Positions 34,524 through 43,402 of a stretch of 64,000 nucleotides of DNA are shown here, piece by piece. The position numbers and the translations under genes were made by a program. Source of the DNA: Citrobacter rodentium NBRC 105723 = DSM 16636 (GTDB lineage Bacteria; Pseudomonadota; Gammaproteobacteria; Enterobacterales; Enterobacteriaceae); NCBI RefSeq assembly GCF_021278985.1, contig NZ_CP082833.1, positions 5,084,001 to 5,148,000 on the forward strand, in the 5' to 3' direction. Within the stretch, counting starts at the first letter, position 1, and each line of letters starts with the position of its first letter. A model generated the notes under the pieces. The model saw nothing but the letters and a program-made list of their open reading frames with translations, was not told the DNA's origin and did no database searches.

Positions 34524-35729
34524 TCATACCGTTGCGCTACGTTTTCGCCGCCGACGCAGCGTTAACGTTAACTGCAACACGTTTATCAGAACAATAATAG
34601 CAGTGGCGATAAATACCCAGCGGAAGCCGGCCATCGCCGATACCGTCGCGCCCATCAGCGGGCCTGCGACGTTGCCGAGATACATAAACGACTGGTTATA
34701 GCCGAAAATACGTCCGGTAATTTGATCGCTGGAATATTTGACCAGCAGGGTTTGTACCGCGGGCAGCATAGCGCCATCGGCAAAGCCAAGCAGAAAACGC
34801 AATATCCCGAGCTGTAATGGCGTCGTTACCCAGGACATGGCAAAAAACAGCACTACCGCGCAGATAAGCGTCGCCAACAAAATTCTTTCGGTGCCGATGC
34901 GGTCGCCAAGTTTCCCCAGGCGCGGCGCGGAGATAAGCGCCGAAATACCCGGCACAGAGGCGATCAGTCCGCTGAGAAAGGCGATGTTATTACTGTCTGG
35001 CGCCATCGACTTAATGAACAGCGCCAGGATCGGGCTGATGGAGCCATTACACAGTTGGATCACCAGCGTGGTGAAAAAGAGGCTGATTATCAGCGCCGGA
35101 TACGGCAGCGAAGCAAAGACTGCCTTGCCGCTCAGACGTTCGCTTTTTTTCAGCGTCGGGCGCGCGCCCTCTTTAATTAAAAAGAGCGTTACCAGAAAGC
35201 TCACCACCAGCAGCATCGCGGTGATAAAAAAGACCGGGCGCAGGCCGACATGGTCGGCAATAAATCCGCCCATCAGCGGACCGCCAATCACGCCGCTGAT
35301 TTGCGCCGTCGCCAGCGTGCTGAGCGCCCACCCGCTTCGTTCGCGCGGCACCTGCGACGCCACCAGCGCCATCGCATTAGGGATATAGCCGGAGGTTAAG
35401 CCCATAATGCCCCGCAGCAGAAAAAGCTGCCAGACGTTGGTGGCGAAGGCCTGGAGCAGAATGGCAATCGCCATGCCAAGCGAGGCGCGCAACAGCATCA
35501 GCTTGCGTCCTTTACGGTCCGCAAGGCTGCCCCATAATGGCGACACAATCGCGGAGATTAAAAAGGTGACGCTGAAGGTAAGACCGGACCACATGGAGAG
35601 CGCTTCATGAGAGGAGACGCCTAACTGCGAAATATACAGCGGTAAAAAGGGCAGGATTTGACTGATTGCCAGGCCGGTAAAAAAGCAGCCGAACCAGACG
35701 GAAATGAGATTAACTTTCCAGGATTCCAT
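34524..35729 (-). CDS. MdtG-like MFS multidrug efflux transporter
   Basis: A 401-residue drug/proton antiporter family protein with about 12 helices. The motif-A loop G-S-L-A-D-R-K-G-R-K-L-M-L is present near residue 67. It resembles E. coli MdtG strongly (shared R-L-G-K-L-G-D-R-I-G and L-G-I-L-R-F-L-L-G segments) but sits at a different locus, so it is a paralogue and not mdtG itself. Substrate unknown. K-12 has no gene here. It has its own terminator and is probably monocistronic. Confidence 0.85.
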   Translation of the reverse strand: MESWKVNLISVWFGCFFTGLAISQILPFLPLYISQLGVSSHEALSMWSGLTFSVTFLISAIVSPLWGSLADRKGRKLMLLRASLGMAIAILLQAFATNVWQLFLLRGIMGLTSGYIPNAMALVASQVPRERSGWALSTLATAQISGVIGGPLMGGFIADHVGLRPVFFITAMLLVVSFLVTLFLIKEGARPTLKKSERLSGKAVFASLPYPALIISLFFTTLVIQLCNGSISPILALFIKSMAPDSNNIAFLSGLIASVPGISALISAPRLGKLGDRIGTERILLATLICAVVLFFAMSWVTTPLQLGILRFLLGFADGAMLPAVQTLLVKYSSDQITGRIFGYNQSFMYLGNVAGPLMGATVSAMAGFRWVFIATAIIVLINVLQLTLTLRRRRKRSATV

Positions 35730-35897
35730 AAACGCTCATTGAGATAACTGGCTGAAAACGCGGCATAGTTTAGCAATAATGCGTCAGTTGAATGGTTCAG
35801 GAGATGCGATTGACACCAGTTTGCCATTTTATCTCCCCGTTCATCAGATTTGTGAAATATATCACAATGAACCCCCTCCGATAACAGGGTTTTATGC

Positions 35898-36581
35898 TTA
35901 GCGGCAGAGCCCGTAGCCGCGCATCCCGAGATGAAAATGGTTGGCATGAGCGGCGTTATACTCCGGGCCTAAGCCGTTGCCATAGTATTGACAGCTCGCG
36001 TTGAGCAGCGCGCGTAGCCAGGGCGCGCTGACTTCCTGTTTCCAGCCATGCAGCACGCTGATGCGCCGCCCGTCGGCAAGGCGAAAACCGCTGATGTCCA
36101 GCGCCTGCGCGCTGGCGTGTTCGCTACGGCGCGCATCCGGGCGATGATAAATATTGCGACAGGCGAAGCTGCCGAGGTGATCGATACGCACCAGCCTGCT
36201 GGCCATAAACCGTTCGGTCAACGGCCTCGCCTGCTGCTCCACGAACAGCGCCGAGCTGAGCGCCAGGGGACAGGAGGCGAGAAAACTGCTGCTCAGTTTA
36301 ACGACGCCGAAATCCCTGACGCGCACAACGTCGGTTAACGGACATTCGCCTGCGCTGTCGGCCACCGGCTGTGAGGAGATTAACTTCTGCTGATTAGCCT
36401 GTTCCAGCAGCGCATGACAGCGTTCCGGCGTCAGCTGCCGCAGCTTAAATTGGGTAAGCCAGCCTGGCGGATCGGCGAGCTCCAGCGGAGCAAACGGATT
36501 GTAATATGACGGCAGATAGCGGTATCCCACGCCACACGCCGCGCCCAACAGAATAATGACCAGCCAGCCTTTACCTTTCAC
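35898..36581 (-). CDS. Extensin-like C-terminal domain protein
   Basis: A 227-residue membrane-anchored protein with an N-terminal helix (about 5-22) and a periplasmic extensin-like domain. The motifs S-E-H-A-S-A-Q-A-L-D-I and A-H-A-N-H-F-H-L give a His/Asp/His set like the zinc site of M15/LAS peptidoglycan peptidases. Four cysteines in the domain could pair. The start was placed at a GTG at 36581 because AAAGGAGGGGG directly precedes it; an upstream GTG at 36602 has that ribosome site inside its coding sequence. Enzyme activity is inferred only. Divergent from ddlA. Confidence 0.82.
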   Translation of the reverse strand: MKGKGWLVIILLGAACGVGYRYLPSYYNPFAPLELADPPGWLTQFKLRQLTPERCHALLEQANQQKLISSQPVADSAGECPLTDVVRVRDFGVVKLSSSFLASCPLALSSALFVEQQARPLTERFMASRLVRIDHLGSFACRNIYHRPDARRSEHASAQALDISGFRLADGRRISVLHGWKQEVSAPWLRALLNASCQYYGNGLGPEYNAAHANHFHLGMRGYGLCR

Positions 36582-36688
36582 GCCCCCTCCTTTGCGTTTC
36601 ACTCTGACATTATGGCAGAAGCCCGCGAATCGCTCTTATTGTCGTGGTAATGTATACGCTTTGCGTTTGATGGAATGGGTTTTTTAAG

Positions 36689-37783
36689 ATGGCGAAATTG
36701 CGGGTAGGAATCGTATTTGGCGGGAAATCAGCGGAACATGAGGTGTCTTTGCAATCGGCAAAAAATATTGTCGATGCCATCGACAAGACCCGCTTTGAGG
36801 TTGTGCTGTTAGGTATTGATAAACAGGGGCAGTGGCACGTCAGCGATGCGGCCAACTACCTGCTCAACGCGGACGATCCCGCGCACATTGCGCTGCGTCC
36901 TTCCGCCACCCGTCTTGCCCAGGTGCCGGGTCAACATGAACACCAGCTTATTGATGCCCGGACCGCCACGCCCCTGCCGACAGTGGATGTGATATTCCCA
37001 ATCGTCCACGGTACGCTGGGCGAAGATGGTTCGCTACAGGGGATGCTGCGGGTGGCGAATCTGCCGTTCGTCGGTTCCGATGTGCTGGGCTCGGCGGCTT
37101 GCATGGACAAAGATGTGACTAAACGCCTGCTGCGCGACACCGGGCTGAATATTGCGCCATTCGTGACTCTCAGCCGGGCCAATCGCCATACTTTTAGCTT
37201 TGCCGATATAAAAGCGCGTCTCGGCCTGCCGCTGTTCGTGAAGCCAGCCAACCAGGGCTCTTCCGTCGGTGTCAGTAAAGTGACCAACGAGGCGCAGTAC
37301 GCCCAGGCCGTCGCGCTGGCGTTCGAATTCGATCATAAGGTAGTGGTAGAACAAGGGATCGTCGGGCGCGAAATTGAATGCGCGGTGCTGGGTAACGATC
37401 GTCCACAGGCCAGTACCTGCGGCGAAATCGTGCTGAACAGCGATTTTTACGCTTACGACACCAAATACATCGACGATAACGGTGCGAAAGTGGTGGTGCC
37501 TGCGACGATCGATCCGCAGATCAACGACAAGATCCGTGATATTGCCATCCAGGCTTACCAGACGCTGGGCTGTGCCGGTATGGCGCGCGTCGATGTCTTT
37601 TTGACCGCGGAAAATGAAGTGGTGATCAATGAGATCAACACGCTGCCGGGCTTTACCAACATCAGTATGTACCCGAAACTCTGGCAGGCCAGCGGGTTAA
37701 GCTATACCGATCTGATCAGCCGTTTGATTGAACTGGCGCTGGAGCGACACGCTGCGGATAACGCGCTGAAAACGACAATCTAA
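36689..37783 (+). CDS. ddlA: D-alanine--D-alanine ligase A
   Basis: A 364-residue ATP-grasp enzyme that joins two D-alanines for peptidoglycan precursors. The N-terminus has G-G-K-S-A-E-H-E-V-S. The central region has V-K-P-A-N-Q-G-S-S-V-G-V-S-K. The C-terminal metal-binding stretch is V-V-I-N-E-I-N-T-L-P-G-F-T. Length equals E. coli DdlA. It is monocistronic and followed by two BIMEs. Confidence 0.98.
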   Translation: MAKLRVGIVFGGKSAEHEVSLQSAKNIVDAIDKTRFEVVLLGIDKQGQWHVSDAANYLLNADDPAHIALRPSATRLAQVPGQHEHQLIDARTATPLPTVDVIFPIVHGTLGEDGSLQGMLRVANLPFVGSDVLGSAACMDKDVTKRLLRDTGLNIAPFVTLSRANRHTFSFADIKARLGLPLFVKPANQGSSVGVSKVTNEAQYAQAVALAFEFDHKVVVEQGIVGREIECAVLGNDRPQASTCGEIVLNSDFYAYDTKYIDDNGAKVVVPATIDPQINDKIRDIAIQAYQTLGCAGMARVDVFLTAENEVVINEINTLPGFTNISMYPKLWQASGLSYTDLISRLIELALERHAADNALKTTI

Positions 37784-37797
37784 GCCATGCACTCATT

Positions 37798-38034
37798 GCC
37801 TGATGGCGCTGACGCTTATCAGGCCTACAGCCCGGGCCGCTATCAGGCCTGGACATATCGTAGGCCGGATAAGGCGTTTACGCCGCCATCCGGCGTTCGG
37901 CGGCTGCCCGGGTCGCGATTCGGCTATTGCCTGATGGCGCTGCGCTTATCAGGCCTACAGCCCGGGCCGCTATCAGGCCTGGACATATCGTAGGCCGGAT
38001 AAGGCGTTTACGCCGCCATCCGGCGTTCGGCGGC
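37798..38034. repeat. Two BIMEs in direct repeat, 131-bp period
   Basis: Two near-identical ~106-bp copies begin at 37798 and 37929. Each has an inward REP pair (GCCTGATGGCGCT ... and ... GCCATCCGGC) separated by a GC-rich spacer containing CCCGGGCCGC. The copies differ by one base near the start (GACGC/GCGC). They lie between the convergent ddlA and yaiZ. Confidence 0.93.
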
Positions 38035-38037
38035 TTA

Positions 38038-38253
38038 TCACTCCTGCGCAGTTTCATCCTCTTCCACCCGACGGCGGATAATCAGCCCCGCCAGCCAGAA
38101 GCTGATTACCCATGTCACCGCCCCTACGGCATAGGTTTGCCAGCCTTTAGCGTCAAAACCCAGCAGCCCGACAATACCGTTCAGGATGAAAATTAGCCCG
38201 ATGGCAAAGGCGTAATAGTGCCAGTCACGGCGGATTTTTACAGGCAAATTCAT
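38038..38253 (-). CDS. yaiZ: DUF2754 small membrane protein YaiZ
   Basis: A 71-residue inner-membrane protein with two helices (about 13-32 and 38-58) and a basic/acidic cytoplasmic tail (R-R-R-V-E-E-D-E). It matches E. coli YaiZ. The start M-N-L-P-V-K-I was taken by homology. Function unknown. Divergent from yaiY. Confidence 0.9.
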   Translation of the reverse strand: MNLPVKIRRDWHYYAFAIGLIFILNGIVGLLGFDAKGWQTYAVGAVTWVISFWLAGLIIRRRVEEDETAQE

Positions 38254-38510
38254 AACGGCTCCCGAACGGAAAAAACATGCTGGCATATTACCGGAAATAC
38301 GTCTGCGCGATCTGCGGAATTTCTTAAATGTTGCCTAATTTAACTCAAAGTAACAGATTTGTGACAAGCAGCAAAAATCTGCATTCCAGGACTCCTCCCA
38401 GGCTGAAATTACCATCATTCTGATATTGACAAACGTGATGACCTGTCAGACTCACACTATGTCCCTGGCATGTGCCGGACAGAAGGCAGAATATCTCGCG
38501 GAGGTCATAT

Positions 38511-38819
38511 ATGGCTGATTTCACACTCTCAAAATCCCTGTTTAACGGGAAACATCGTGAAACCTCCTCCACCCCTGGCAACATCGCCTATGCGGTGTTC
38601 GTACTGTTTTGTTTTTGGGCCGGCGCGCAGATCCTGAATCTGCTGGTCCATGCGCCGGGCGTTTATGAGCATCTGATGCAGGTACAGGAAACCGGACGTC
38701 CGCGCGTGGAAATCGGCCTCGGTGTTGGCACGATTTTCGGTCTGGTGCCGTTCCTGGTCGGCAGCCTGATTTTCGGCGTTATCGCCGCCTTCCTGCACTG
38801 GCGTCACCGCCATCACTGA
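38511..38819 (+). CDS. yaiY: DUF2755 small membrane protein YaiY
   Basis: A 102-residue protein with two hydrophobic helices (about 25-45 and 75-95), matching E. coli YaiY in length and sequence (M-A-D-F-T-L-S-K-S-L-F). GGAGG lies 9 nt before the ATG. Function unknown; proteins of this family are described as inner-membrane. Confidence 0.92.
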   Translation: MADFTLSKSLFNGKHRETSSTPGNIAYAVFVLFCFWAGAQILNLLVHAPGVYEHLMQVQETGRPRVEIGLGVGTIFGLVPFLVGSLIFGVIAAFLHWRHRHH

Positions 38820-38828
38820 TTGCATTTG

Positions 38829-38850
38829 CGGGTGAGCGCTGACTCACCCG
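38829..38850. terminator. Hairpin between convergent yaiY and yaiW
   Basis: A perfect 8-bp stem (CGGGTGAG / CTCACCCG) with a 6-nt loop in the 39 bp between two stop codons. No clear T run follows on either strand, so it may act as a bidirectional transcript-end hairpin rather than a strong terminator. Confidence 0.55.
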
Positions 38851-38858
38851 ATTCGCCG

Positions 38859-39953
38859 TTATCGCCCCATACACTTCGCGCGCCGATCGTCGACCCGTTT
38901 GGCAAACCAGGCGGTGGTCAGGTTGCGGGTAATTTTCGGGCTTTCCAGCTGTATTCCCGGCAGCATTTCACGCGGCAGCTTCTTGCCGGTTTTCTTTTCA
39001 GCCAGGGCATACACTCTTTCGTACAGCGCCGTCTCTTCAAACGCCAGGCTGTCCCCTTTTTCCAGCTGCCGACGGATAGCGCTCTCGCTGAGATCCAGCT
39101 TGTCCGCCAGCTTACGCACCGCCAGCTCGGTTTTACCGGCGTCCTTACTCCCGTACATGATTAAATCGCCGTCCAGCGCCAGCTTCACGCCGCTGGCTTT
39201 GCTAACCGCATTCTGGAATGCGGCATTGCGGCTGGCATACCAGCCGGCATTAAAATCGGCAAAGCGGAATATCGGCGCGCTGTAGTTTGCCGGATAGTTC
39301 AGCAGATGGTACGTTCCGAACCACAGCCCGCCGCGACGAGTGAACACTTCCTGACGCACCGTTCCCTCCATCTTCCACGGATAACCTCTGGCGTGCTGCT
39401 CGGCGAAGGCAATGCTGACCTGCATCGGTCCGCCCGTATGTACCGGATTGAGCGAACCAAACAGCGTCTGCCCCATCGGCACCATATTGATAAAATCATC
39501 GAATATCGCGCTGAGCTGCTTTTCCGTTCTCACCTTATCAAGGCGTTCGCTGTAGCTTTTACCGTTCGGCGAGGTGATTTTCAGCGCGGTATGTACCAGA
39601 AAAACCGGGATATGCATACGTTCAGCGCGGCGGTCGATCTCCTGCCAGGCGATTTTGCTTAATCCCGGCACCACCGGATCGGCGGTATAGCCGGACTCCT
39701 GCTGGGCTACCGCCAGCACCGAACAGACGTTTTCTACCGTCGGGGCGATTTTCTGGCTCTCAAAGGTTTTTGCGAGGTCGTTGGCCCAGTCGTCCCGGTC
39801 TTTAACGCTGGCCGGCATTTTCTGGCGCACCACGCTCGCCACGTCGACGGGTTTCTCCCCCTGTTTTAACGGCTGCGCCGTGCGGGTACTACATCCGACA
39901 AGCACCAGCCCGGCCAGTAATGATAAAGGATAAAGACGAGACGCCGCCGCCAT
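38859..39953 (-). CDS. yaiW: DUF1615 outer-membrane lipoprotein YaiW
   Basis: A 364-residue lipoprotein. The signal sequence ends in the lipobox L-V-G-C (Cys near residue 21), followed by Ser-Thr, which favours outer-membrane sorting. The rest is the DUF1615 domain. In E. coli YaiW is surface-exposed and aids SbmA-dependent uptake of proline-rich peptides. It starts 14 bp after the sbmA stop in the same direction, so the two form an operon. Confidence 0.93.
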   Translation of the reverse strand: MAAASRLYPLSLLAGLVLVGCSTRTAQPLKQGEKPVDVASVVRQKMPASVKDRDDWANDLAKTFESQKIAPTVENVCSVLAVAQQESGYTADPVVPGLSKIAWQEIDRRAERMHIPVFLVHTALKITSPNGKSYSERLDKVRTEKQLSAIFDDFINMVPMGQTLFGSLNPVHTGGPMQVSIAFAEQHARGYPWKMEGTVRQEVFTRRGGLWFGTYHLLNYPANYSAPIFRFADFNAGWYASRNAAFQNAVSKASGVKLALDGDLIMYGSKDAGKTELAVRKLADKLDLSESAIRRQLEKGDSLAFEETALYERVYALAEKKTGKKLPREMLPGIQLESPKITRNLTTAWFAKRVDDRRAKCMGR

Positions 39954-39967
39954 AACGTTTCCTTATG

Positions 39968-41188
39968 TTAACCAAGAGTGTGGGTGACAACCTGAATCTC
40001 CTTGTCGTCCAGCGTATGTTCAAAGCTACGCAGACGTTTGTAAATTGACATCAGCTCCACCAGCGTAGTCCATGAGTTTATCAGATACTGAAACGCCCCA
40101 CGCACCTGACCAAAAACGTTGGTAATTTGCGTCATCAGACCGAGCGTAAGCGTACCGGCGACAATCGACGGAAACAGCAGGAACAGGCCGAAAACGTTAT
40201 CCGCCTGCAGGTATAAAATGCGCGCGATATTGAAATACATGTAGTGAAAATAGAGGCGAAAGTAGTTCTGGCGCACCGCGCTGAACAGTTCGCGCACGGT
40301 CGGCGGCGCGGCGCGGCTGGCATCGTCTTCGCCATAAACCAGCTCTTTACGGTAAGCCGCTTCGACGCGCTGATTTTTAAACTCCAGCCCCGGCAGCTTA
40401 ATGCCGACCACCGCCAGCAGGCCGGTTCCTATCAGCGACCAGACAATCGCCGCCATCACCAGGCTATACGGCACATGCCCGACAACCGGCAGCTCCGGCA
40501 CATGCGCCGACAGCGTAATCAGCACCGGCAGGAAGGCGACTAAGGTCATGATGGCGTTAATAAAACTCACGCCCATGTTTTCCAGCGTCGAGGCAAAACG
40601 CATGGTATCTTCCTGCACACGCTGCGCGGCGCCTTCGATATGGCGAAGATGCTGCCAGTGGGCCATGTAATATTCGTTCATTGCCGTACGCCAGCGGAAT
40701 ACATAGTGGCTGACGAAGAAATTGTTCAGTACGCTTATCACCACGGCAATCAGCGCGATGCCAAGAAAGATGCCGAGTCCGTTGTAAAACTGCGCCATCG
40801 TCACCTTATGCGGCGAAGTGAGCGCTTGCTGAATTAAATCGTAGAACGGAGCGTACCAGGCGTTGACCGCCACGCCGACCTCAACCAGAAACCAGGTGAC
40901 AAAAATAATCAGCGCGGTGCCGGTAATCGACCAGTACTGCCAGCGGTGCGGACTGTAGGTAAACCAGAAGAGAGCGAACGCGCCGACGCACAGCGCATAA
41001 TAAGCGTAGAAAATCAGGTAGCCTGGCGACCAGAAGCGCGCGGCGCTAATGGGCGCATCGCCCGACGCGCCGGACAGATGCGCCAGCCTGGCTCCTCCGC
41101 CCGCCTGCCAGAAAATGATGGCAATGACGGCCCAAATCAGCGCCGAGAGAAAAAAAGGGCCCGGCTTTGGGAAAAAAGACTTGAACAT
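39968..41188 (-). CDS. sbmA: Peptide antibiotic transporter SbmA
   Basis: A 406-residue inner-membrane protein with about seven or eight helices, matching SbmA/BacA. SbmA imports microcins B17 and J25, bleomycin and proline-rich antimicrobial peptides using the proton gradient. It has the ABC-transporter-like membrane domain but no ATPase domain. It heads the sbmA-yaiW unit and is divergent from ampH. Confidence 0.96.
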   Translation of the reverse strand: MFKSFFPKPGPFFLSALIWAVIAIIFWQAGGGARLAHLSGASGDAPISAARFWSPGYLIFYAYYALCVGAFALFWFTYSPHRWQYWSITGTALIIFVTWFLVEVGVAVNAWYAPFYDLIQQALTSPHKVTMAQFYNGLGIFLGIALIAVVISVLNNFFVSHYVFRWRTAMNEYYMAHWQHLRHIEGAAQRVQEDTMRFASTLENMGVSFINAIMTLVAFLPVLITLSAHVPELPVVGHVPYSLVMAAIVWSLIGTGLLAVVGIKLPGLEFKNQRVEAAYRKELVYGEDDASRAAPPTVRELFSAVRQNYFRLYFHYMYFNIARILYLQADNVFGLFLLFPSIVAGTLTLGLMTQITNVFGQVRGAFQYLINSWTTLVELMSIYKRLRSFEHTLDDKEIQVVTHTLG

Positions 41189-41529
41189 ATGCTCTCCTGC
41201 TAACTTCTTATGGTTATGACAACTGCTGTGCTGAAAATAAAAAGGTCACCATCAGCGAAACCGCCCTGTGTGACCAGAACGGCGCATCTTAGTTCGCAGA
41301 CCGTTCAGAAGGAATTGTTTCGACCCATTACAATCGCCGGGTCAAAATCGACGGCTACTATACGCTCAGGATCACAAAAATGGGCTTTCTCTGGCCTTAA
41401 AAAACGGCACATTTACGCGCCGTTACGTTTTTATAACTATCCTTGCTTTAATTAGCGCTTTGAAAAAGGCGACGCCGGAGTATAAATACCAACAGTTTTT
41501 TAACTTCATCTGACTCATGGACACCACCG
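41189..41529. other. Divergent promoter region between sbmA and ampH
   Basis: About 340 bp without a credible gene. It must hold both promoters. A weak hairpin AACGGC...GCCGTT with T residues on both sides lies at about 41405-41435. I see no REP, no RNA gene and no clear operator. Confidence 0.6.
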
Positions 41530-42687
41530 TTGAAACGTAGTCTGCTTTTTTCTGCCGTGCTCTGCGCGGCGTCATTGACCTCAGTCCAGGCGGCGCAGCC
41601 GATTGCCGAACCGGTTTTCGCTTCCGATATCGTTGAACGCTACGCTAACCACATTTTTTATGGCAGCGGTGCGACGGGGATGGCGCTGGTCGTTATCGAC
41701 GGCAATCAGCGCGTCTTTCGCAGCTTCGGCGAAACCCGCCCGGGCAATAACGTCCGCCCACAGCTCGATTCGGTCATTCGTATTGCCTCAATCACCAAGC
41801 TGATGACCAGTGAAATGCTGGTGAAGCTGCTCGATCAGGGAACCGTCAGGCTGGACGATCCGCTGAGTAAATATGCGCCGCCCGGCGCATACGTTCCTTC
41901 GTATCAGGGGAAACCCATCACCTTAGTCCACCTGGCGACGCACACCAGCGCCCTGCCCCGCGAACAGCCCGGCGGCGCGCCCAAGCGTCCGGTTTTCGTC
42001 TGGCCGACCCGGGAGCAGCGCTGGACGTACCTTTCTGATGCCACCCTGAAAGCGGCCCCTGGCTCGCAGGCCTCTTATTCGAATCTGGCCTACGACCTGC
42101 TGGCGGATGCGCTGGCTAACGCCGCCGGCAAACCTTATAGCCAGCTTTTTGCGGAAAAAATCACCCGCCCTCTGGGAATGAAGGACACCACTTTTACGCC
42201 GTCGCCCGATCAGTGTAAGCGGCTGATGGTGGCGGAAAAAGGGGCCAGCCCGTGCAATAACACGCTGGCGGCGATTGGCAGCGGCGGGGTGTATTCGACG
42301 CCAGGCGATATGATGCGCTGGATGCAGCAGTATCTTTCTTCTGACTTTTATCATCGCAGCAATCAGGCTGACAGGATGCAGACGCTGATCTATCAGCGCG
42401 CGCAGTTAACGCGGGTCACGGGGATGGATGTTCCAGGCAAGGCCGATGCGCTGGGGCTGGGCTGGGTCTATATGGCACCGAAAAACGGTCGTCCGGGGAT
42501 TATTCAAAAAACCGGCGGCGGCGGTGGCTTCATTACCTACATGGCGATGATCCCGCAGCAAAACGTCGGCGCGTTCGTGGTCGTGACACGCTCTCCGCTT
42601 ACGCGTTTTAAGAATATGAGTGACGGAATTAACGATCTGGTGGTTGAACTGAGCGAAAACAGACCGCTGGCGGTTCCCGCCTCCTGA
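41530..42687 (+). CDS. ampH: Penicillin-binding protein AmpH (class C beta-lactamase-like DD-peptidase)
   Basis: A 385-residue exported protein with a signal peptide to about residue 22. It starts with TTG (M-K-R-S-L-L-F-S). The serine-hydrolase motifs are S-I-T-K at 87-90, Y-S-N near 178-180 and K-T-G-G near 324-327. AmpH is a low-molecular-weight PBP with DD-carboxypeptidase/endopeptidase activity in peptidoglycan recycling. Same length as E. coli. Its stop directly abuts the iprA stop. Confidence 0.96.
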   Translation: MKRSLLFSAVLCAASLTSVQAAQPIAEPVFASDIVERYANHIFYGSGATGMALVVIDGNQRVFRSFGETRPGNNVRPQLDSVIRIASITKLMTSEMLVKLLDQGTVRLDDPLSKYAPPGAYVPSYQGKPITLVHLATHTSALPREQPGGAPKRPVFVWPTREQRWTYLSDATLKAAPGSQASYSNLAYDLLADALANAAGKPYSQLFAEKITRPLGMKDTTFTPSPDQCKRLMVAEKGASPCNNTLAAIGSGGVYSTPGDMMRWMQQYLSSDFYHRSNQADRMQTLIYQRAQLTRVTGMDVPGKADALGLGWVYMAPKNGRPGIIQKTGGGGGFITYMAMIPQQNVGAFVVVTRSPLTRFKNMSDGINDLVVELSENRPLAVPAS

Positions 42688-43311
42688 TCAATACTCATAG
42701 GGCAAACGGTTAATTTTTACCAGTTTGCCTTTATTCATTTCGATATAGCCGCCCTTACGTAACGCGGCAAGCACTTCTGCCACAACGGAGCGGGAGATAC
42801 GGGTGCGCTGATGGATGTAGTTCATGACGCCAATGCGGGAGCGTAGCGCCTCCTCCCACTCATTCATGGTAATAAGCGTGGAGCGGATCTGTTCATAAGA
42901 ATTATTGCCAATCAGCTGTCGGTCACGCAATTCAAGAAATCGGTTGAGCCAGGTTATCCAGTAACACGCTTCACGCCATAACTGACACTCCTCAATAACT
43001 TCGACAGTTTTCGTTGAGGGGAGATAATATCCTGAACATGCCCCTTCAGTGAAAATATCGTATTGAACTTCATTTTTCATTACGCCATTATCAAGGCCTA
43101 AGATAACCGGCGCCTGCCCAATACCCACCAGAACCTGTTCCTGACGTCTTAGTGAAATAAGACCTTCCTGAATCACAATAGTATTGTCATGGGCGATATT
43201 TTCGGAAAAAAGACATTCTTTTTGACGGGGAATTTCGAAACGCGTACCGTATTTTGATAAGCATTTATTAAGAAGAGCAAACTCTTTAAGCGGCTTGTCT
43301 AAAGATAACAT
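42688..43311 (-). CDS. iprA: Winged-helix regulator IprA (YaiV)
   Basis: A 207-residue Crp/Fnr-like regulator with an N-terminal cyclic-nucleotide-binding-like domain (about 25-120) and a C-terminal helix-turn-helix (about 165-205, with R-T-R-I-S-R-S-V-V-A-E-V-L-A-A-L-R). The C-terminal third is far more conserved with E. coli IprA than the N-terminal part. IprA is reported to lower hydrogen peroxide resistance. The start at M-L-S-L follows homology and AAGGAAAG upstream. Confidence 0.92.
   Translation of the reverse strand: MLSLDKPLKEFALLNKCLSKYGTRFEIPRQKECLFSENIAHDNTIVIQEGLISLRRQEQVLVGIGQAPVILGLDNGVMKNEVQYDIFTEGACSGYYLPSTKTVEVIEECQLWREACYWITWLNRFLELRDRQLIGNNSYEQIRSTLITMNEWEEALRSRIGVMNYIHQRTRISRSVVAEVLAALRKGGYIEMNKGKLVKINRLPYEY
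42701..42732 (+). terminator. Probable ampH terminator inside the iprA 3' end
   Basis: GGCAAAC-GGT ... ACC-A-GTTTGCC followed by TTTATTCATTT forms a rightward hairpin with a U tract. It lies within the last codons of iprA, so ampH transcripts end antisense to iprA. Confidence 0.6.
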
Positions 43312-43330
43312 ACTTGCTTTCCTTGCAGTA

Positions 43331-43361
43331 ATGCCCATCAGATCCTTGATGGGCATTTTTT
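43331..43361 (+). terminator. Strong rightward terminator in the iprA leader
   Basis: A perfect 10-bp stem (ATGCCCATCA / TGATGGGCAT) with a 6-nt loop and six T residues on the + strand. The flanking genes are both leftward (iprA, autotransporter), so its orientation suits only transcripts coming from ampH or antisense to iprA. Confidence 0.75.
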
Positions 43362-43402
43362 ACCAGTTCAAATACGCTTAAATCATTTCCGCCAGGGAAA
43401 GA

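Noticed and set aside
34524..35729. Calling the MFS pump mdtG
   Set aside because: It is clearly related, but E. coli mdtG is at another locus and the sequences differ substantially; treated as a paralogue.
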